A stretch of DNA of 34,303 nt, taken from NCBI GenBank assembly GCA_017481495.1, contig JAFUPC010000058.1, forward strand, positions 1 to 34,303, read 5' to 3'. Each line of letters begins with the position of its first letter. The stretch's first letter is position 1. The notes beneath the pieces were generated by a model. It worked only from the letters and a program-made list of their open reading frames with translations. It searched no databases and had not been told where the DNA came from. This stretch comes from Clostridia bacterium (GTDB taxonomy: Bacteria > Bacillota > Clostridia > Oscillospirales > CAG-272). A program made the position numbers and the translations under genes. Below are positions 32,801-34,303 of this stretch, piece by piece.

Positions 32801-34303
32801 TGAGCTTGTCAAGAATGATACGCTGACGGTTCCGGGACGGAGTACAAATACCACCATTCTGGGTATCGGTTCCAATGGCGCATATTCGCCGAATGAAATT
32901 ACGTTTACTTCTTCCAATAATGTAGAAACAAAAGCAGGCGATTTCACAATCGACGGTCAGACAATCATGTTTACGCCCGATGCGTTTATGGAAGACATCT
33001 ATAGCGCACAGGTCGCTGTGAATGTCTACGAAGTCGGCACTACGCCCTCTGAAATTGACGGCGAACTCAACATCAATAAAGAAGTTGAGATGTACAAGAA
33101 CATTCATGTTCTTCCTGCAAACGTTGTTTACTACGAGGACGATTTCGCGGCAGTAGACAAGAAAACTGATGGAACATCGAATGAATTTGAAAAAATCGGT
33201 TCTTCTTCTGATAAAACCCAGTCCAACGACCAGACCCAGAACTATGGTCAGGACAAAGCATACCAGAACAATTCCGACACAAGTGCAGGTACGATTACAA
33301 CTGTTACCATCAAAGAATCCGGCGAAGTTGCGACATTCACATTCACCGGTACCGGTTTTGAAATCATCAGCCGTACCAATGCATATGATTCCGCAACAAT
33401 GACCGTCAAGGTCACGCAGAATGGCGAAACCGTCAAGAATATTCCGGTCATCACGGAATTTGACAACGGCGCCAACGGCGACACAGAAGAAATCTATCAG
33501 GTTCCGGTTATCAGAGTTGACGATCTCACATACGGCACATACACGGTTGCAATTTCCGGTGTCCCTGCAAGAGATTATAATACTCTCGATGCAAACGGAG
33601 AACCGACAATCATTCCGACAAAGCTGTATATTGACGGTATCAGAATCTTCAATCCGATGGAAGAAAAGGATACTGATGGATATTACCTTGTAACAGAGCA
33701 GGGTGCGCAGTTCGTTGAAATCCGCGACCAAATTCTGAACGGTTATATTGCCGCTGTTACTTACGACGGCGCAACCATGACACTCGGAACAGCAACGACA
33801 ACATGGACGGAACAGTATGTCGATGAAACATATGAAGATTCCGCAACCACTGGGGACAATAACACGAAAATTTATAAGGCAAATCAGGTTGACAGCATCA
33901 ATGAATATCTGATGGAAGGTCCGAATAATGAAGTGTATATGTCCGGTAACAGTCTTGACAGCGCACTTGCATTCTATGTCACAAAGACATCGGGTGCAAC
34001 CGTAAACAATCTCCAGATTGCAGTTCATGCGGTTGACGAAGGTCTGTTCTACGGTGCAGGTTCTACCGGTATGAATGCGGAAATCACTTTCGGTGTTCTC
34101 GGTTCTGACGGTTCGTTTGCTTGGCAGCCCCTTACAACGGTTACGAGCGGTACGGAACAGTACTACACGATTGATTTGGCAAAGTGCTATACTGATAACG
34201 ATGGCAGAATCCAGGTCGTTGTAAAAGTTAACAGCGGCATGGCATCGTTCACTTCTCTGAAACTGAACGGTCTGACTCTTGGAAATATCGGTGGCGATGC
34301 AAC
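29856..34303 (+). CDS. Giant secreted fibro-slime (PA14-like) domain protein, 3' end beyond window
   Basis: From ATG 29856, with AAGGAGG upstream, the frame stays open to the window end, giving at least 1482 residues. A classic signal peptide ends near residue 31 (TMLPLTVSAA). Residues about 545-669 form a fibro-slime/PA14-like domain: GEFVYHADDELFFTFEGYDD, VYLFIDGKLVLDIGGAHS, then AFNFYYMERHGVGANM and CIETNIRVTD. A DUF11-like beta domain follows (from MNVEKTAYVDG), then further Ig-like and carbohydrate-binding-like beta domains. Known fibro-slime proteins are extracellular; an adhesin or matrix role is inferred. No anchor is visible because the C-terminus is missing. Codons about 40-940 are AT-rich (rich in TTA, ATA, AGA), unlike the signal peptide and the last 500 codons. 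Confidence 0.9.
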   Translation, partial: MKIRNKSKRVLSMFLVLAMVMTMLPLTVSAATVGTLEAGETGLDTDINTEDTISLPIKIYDYLNDGMLFEYAETQGSANVNQWMRAENVSKPTFTIGVDYTLGKTSYSGVKWAGRSYTSGSATVGNTASLTYLNWNRTTAACAVDFSIDGTSSSSYAKDSMQYMVLVYRSNGGSNGETAGVYVNADNSTDGGVGGKFYTTFEYDNRKTSWKYVVVDLSSMSGWKDINKIYGVYPYFPNISSIGIAYIAFFSSNTAACEFGASALEYTGETYHYTGDNRAFGLLRYSRTTAYGSNTTDDNIGTAKSSAGIHMLNSYGDVGEIDVSTYDFGYDYKLQGTFGALGIATAGMLECELKNGLPYYKQATIEYVAEILQGALTIPEIDSSTGYKNYQFVKGTADDRYGNIDLAQWLRNHCASLGTYSATSKKSLIGTWDTVRDNITTYMDAAYFLLNNIFVDNSYNDVMDDYDYLVLSSATDSDGKKVYIFDGGFATSATPASATSAVVYDEDENTIQNSSAAGKTMYYYEEDNSNTTTYYPLLPIVNEKGNNTNGVTESPYFLDPGVTSTTSGGNTYVNRNYNYAIASEGEFVYHADDELFFTFEGYDDVYLFIDGKLVLDIGGAHSITNVTMNVNDYADILGLVDGDTYAFNFYYMERHGVGANMCIETNIRVTDPTMNVEKTAYVDGTQIDFGSVVNKDGVVEYGFSLTNKSEVNLYNYTFTDNDIGVVIGYDNGLKITGSNVCDTSGGTLEVTDLKAVVTDNNGNETYYTFSDSTQLKQFLTDLTGATQVSRESTEELHGLANGWTIQIRGIGYKLTKAQQDKGVFNNIVYATATNSNGSKKLQGQDNMRVFVPADPMYYQWANHKLEIPVEKLVEDVNAAANQENNFLYGTSGLTSDNVKKIEITTRNGYATTNENVIIGGTSATSNITVNYKVTGSHVFYLKLTYGSSSQTVVVPVLVNVTDVADSVYVLDYGLSVDLTAGGELVKNDTLTVPGRSTNTTILGIGSNGAYSPNEITFTSSNNVETKAGDFTIDGQTIMFTPDAFMEDIYSAQVAVNVYEVGTTPSEIDGELNINKEVEMYKNIHVLPANVVYYEDDFAAVDKKTDGTSNEFEKIGSSSDKTQSNDQTQNYGQDKAYQNNSDTSAGTITTVTIKESGEVATFTFTGTGFEIISRTNAYDSATMTVKVTQNGETVKNIPVITEFDNGANGDTEEIYQVPVIRVDDLTYGTYTVAISGVPARDYNTLDANGEPTIIPTKLYIDGIRIFNPMEEKDTDGYYLVTEQGAQFVEIRDQILNGYIAAVTYDGATMTLGTATTTWTEQYVDETYEDSATTGDNNTKIYKANQVDSINEYLMEGPNNEVYMSGNSLDSALAFYVTKTSGATVNNLQIAVHAVDEGLFYGAGSTGMNAEITFGVLGSDGSFAWQPLTTVTSGTEQYYTIDLAKCYTDNDGRIQVVVKVNSGMASFTSLKLNGLTLGNIGGDA

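Overview
The window looks like chromosomal DNA of a gut-type Clostridia (Firmicutes), most likely in or near the Oscillospirales or Christensenellales. This is inferred from consensus sigma-A promoters (TTGACA/TATAAT, nearly always 17 bp apart), strong GGAGG ribosome binding sites, a reverse rubrerythrin, a FakA/FakB pair, CotH and G5/3D cell-surface proteins, fibro-slime proteins, and clostridial-type interspersed palindromes. Base composition is moderate to high GC except in one AT-rich surface-protein gene at the right end. I see no phage, plasmid, CRISPR or rRNA genes.

Layout: 1-222 is the 3' end of a rubrerythrin gene, nearly identical to a complete copy at 22491-23036. 222-600 is intergenic, with a terminator and two interspersed repeats. 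603-3478 (minus) is a two-gene operon of a glycosidase-like protein and an amidohydrolase. 3600-4450 holds tRNA-Gln, a palindromic hairpin array and a frameshifted four-helix-bundle (23S rRNA IVP family) gene. 4464-5134 (minus) has a small acidic protein and a YegP/DUF1508 protein. 5291-6790 (minus) is a pectate-lyase-superfamily beta-helix protein with a hairpin-rich leader. 7085-8944 has a LURP-one-related protein and a CapA-like lipoprotein. 9026-11563 has three sugar isomerase/epimerase TIM barrels, two of them tandem paralogs. 11799-14387 is FakB (DegV) plus FakA (DAK2). 14660-22269 is a tight plus-strand cluster: G5/3D protein, CotH lipoprotein, endonuclease IV, an APH-like kinase, a TRIC/YadS channel, a methyltransferase-MazG fusion and a MIF-like tautomerase. 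22491-23036 is rubrerythrin. 23213-27927 has a solute-binding lipoprotein convergent with a GH106-like glycoside hydrolase. 28058-28334 is a second hairpin array next to tRNA-Arg. 28471-28611 is a 46-codon gene. 28861-34303 has a lipoprotein and a very large secreted fibro-slime-domain protein that runs off the window.

Functional themes: uptake and breakdown of plant or host glycans (SBP, GH106-like, beta-helix, glycosidase-like and isomerase genes), envelope and spore-surface functions (CapA, G5/3D, CotH, fibro-slime protein), oxygen and peroxide defence (rubrerythrins), and lipid phosphorylation (FakAB).

The most interesting structure is non-coding. Two palindromic hairpin arrays with different conserved linkers each start within a few bases of a tRNA terminator. 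In both, the linker flips to its reverse complement halfway through. One lies just upstream of a broken four-helix-bundle gene. A separate 41-bp dispersed repeat, a hairpin between a Shine-Dalgarno and its start codon, a methyltransferase-MazG fusion with an internal 18-bp tandem repeat, and the compositional mosaic of the giant surface gene also deserve a second look.
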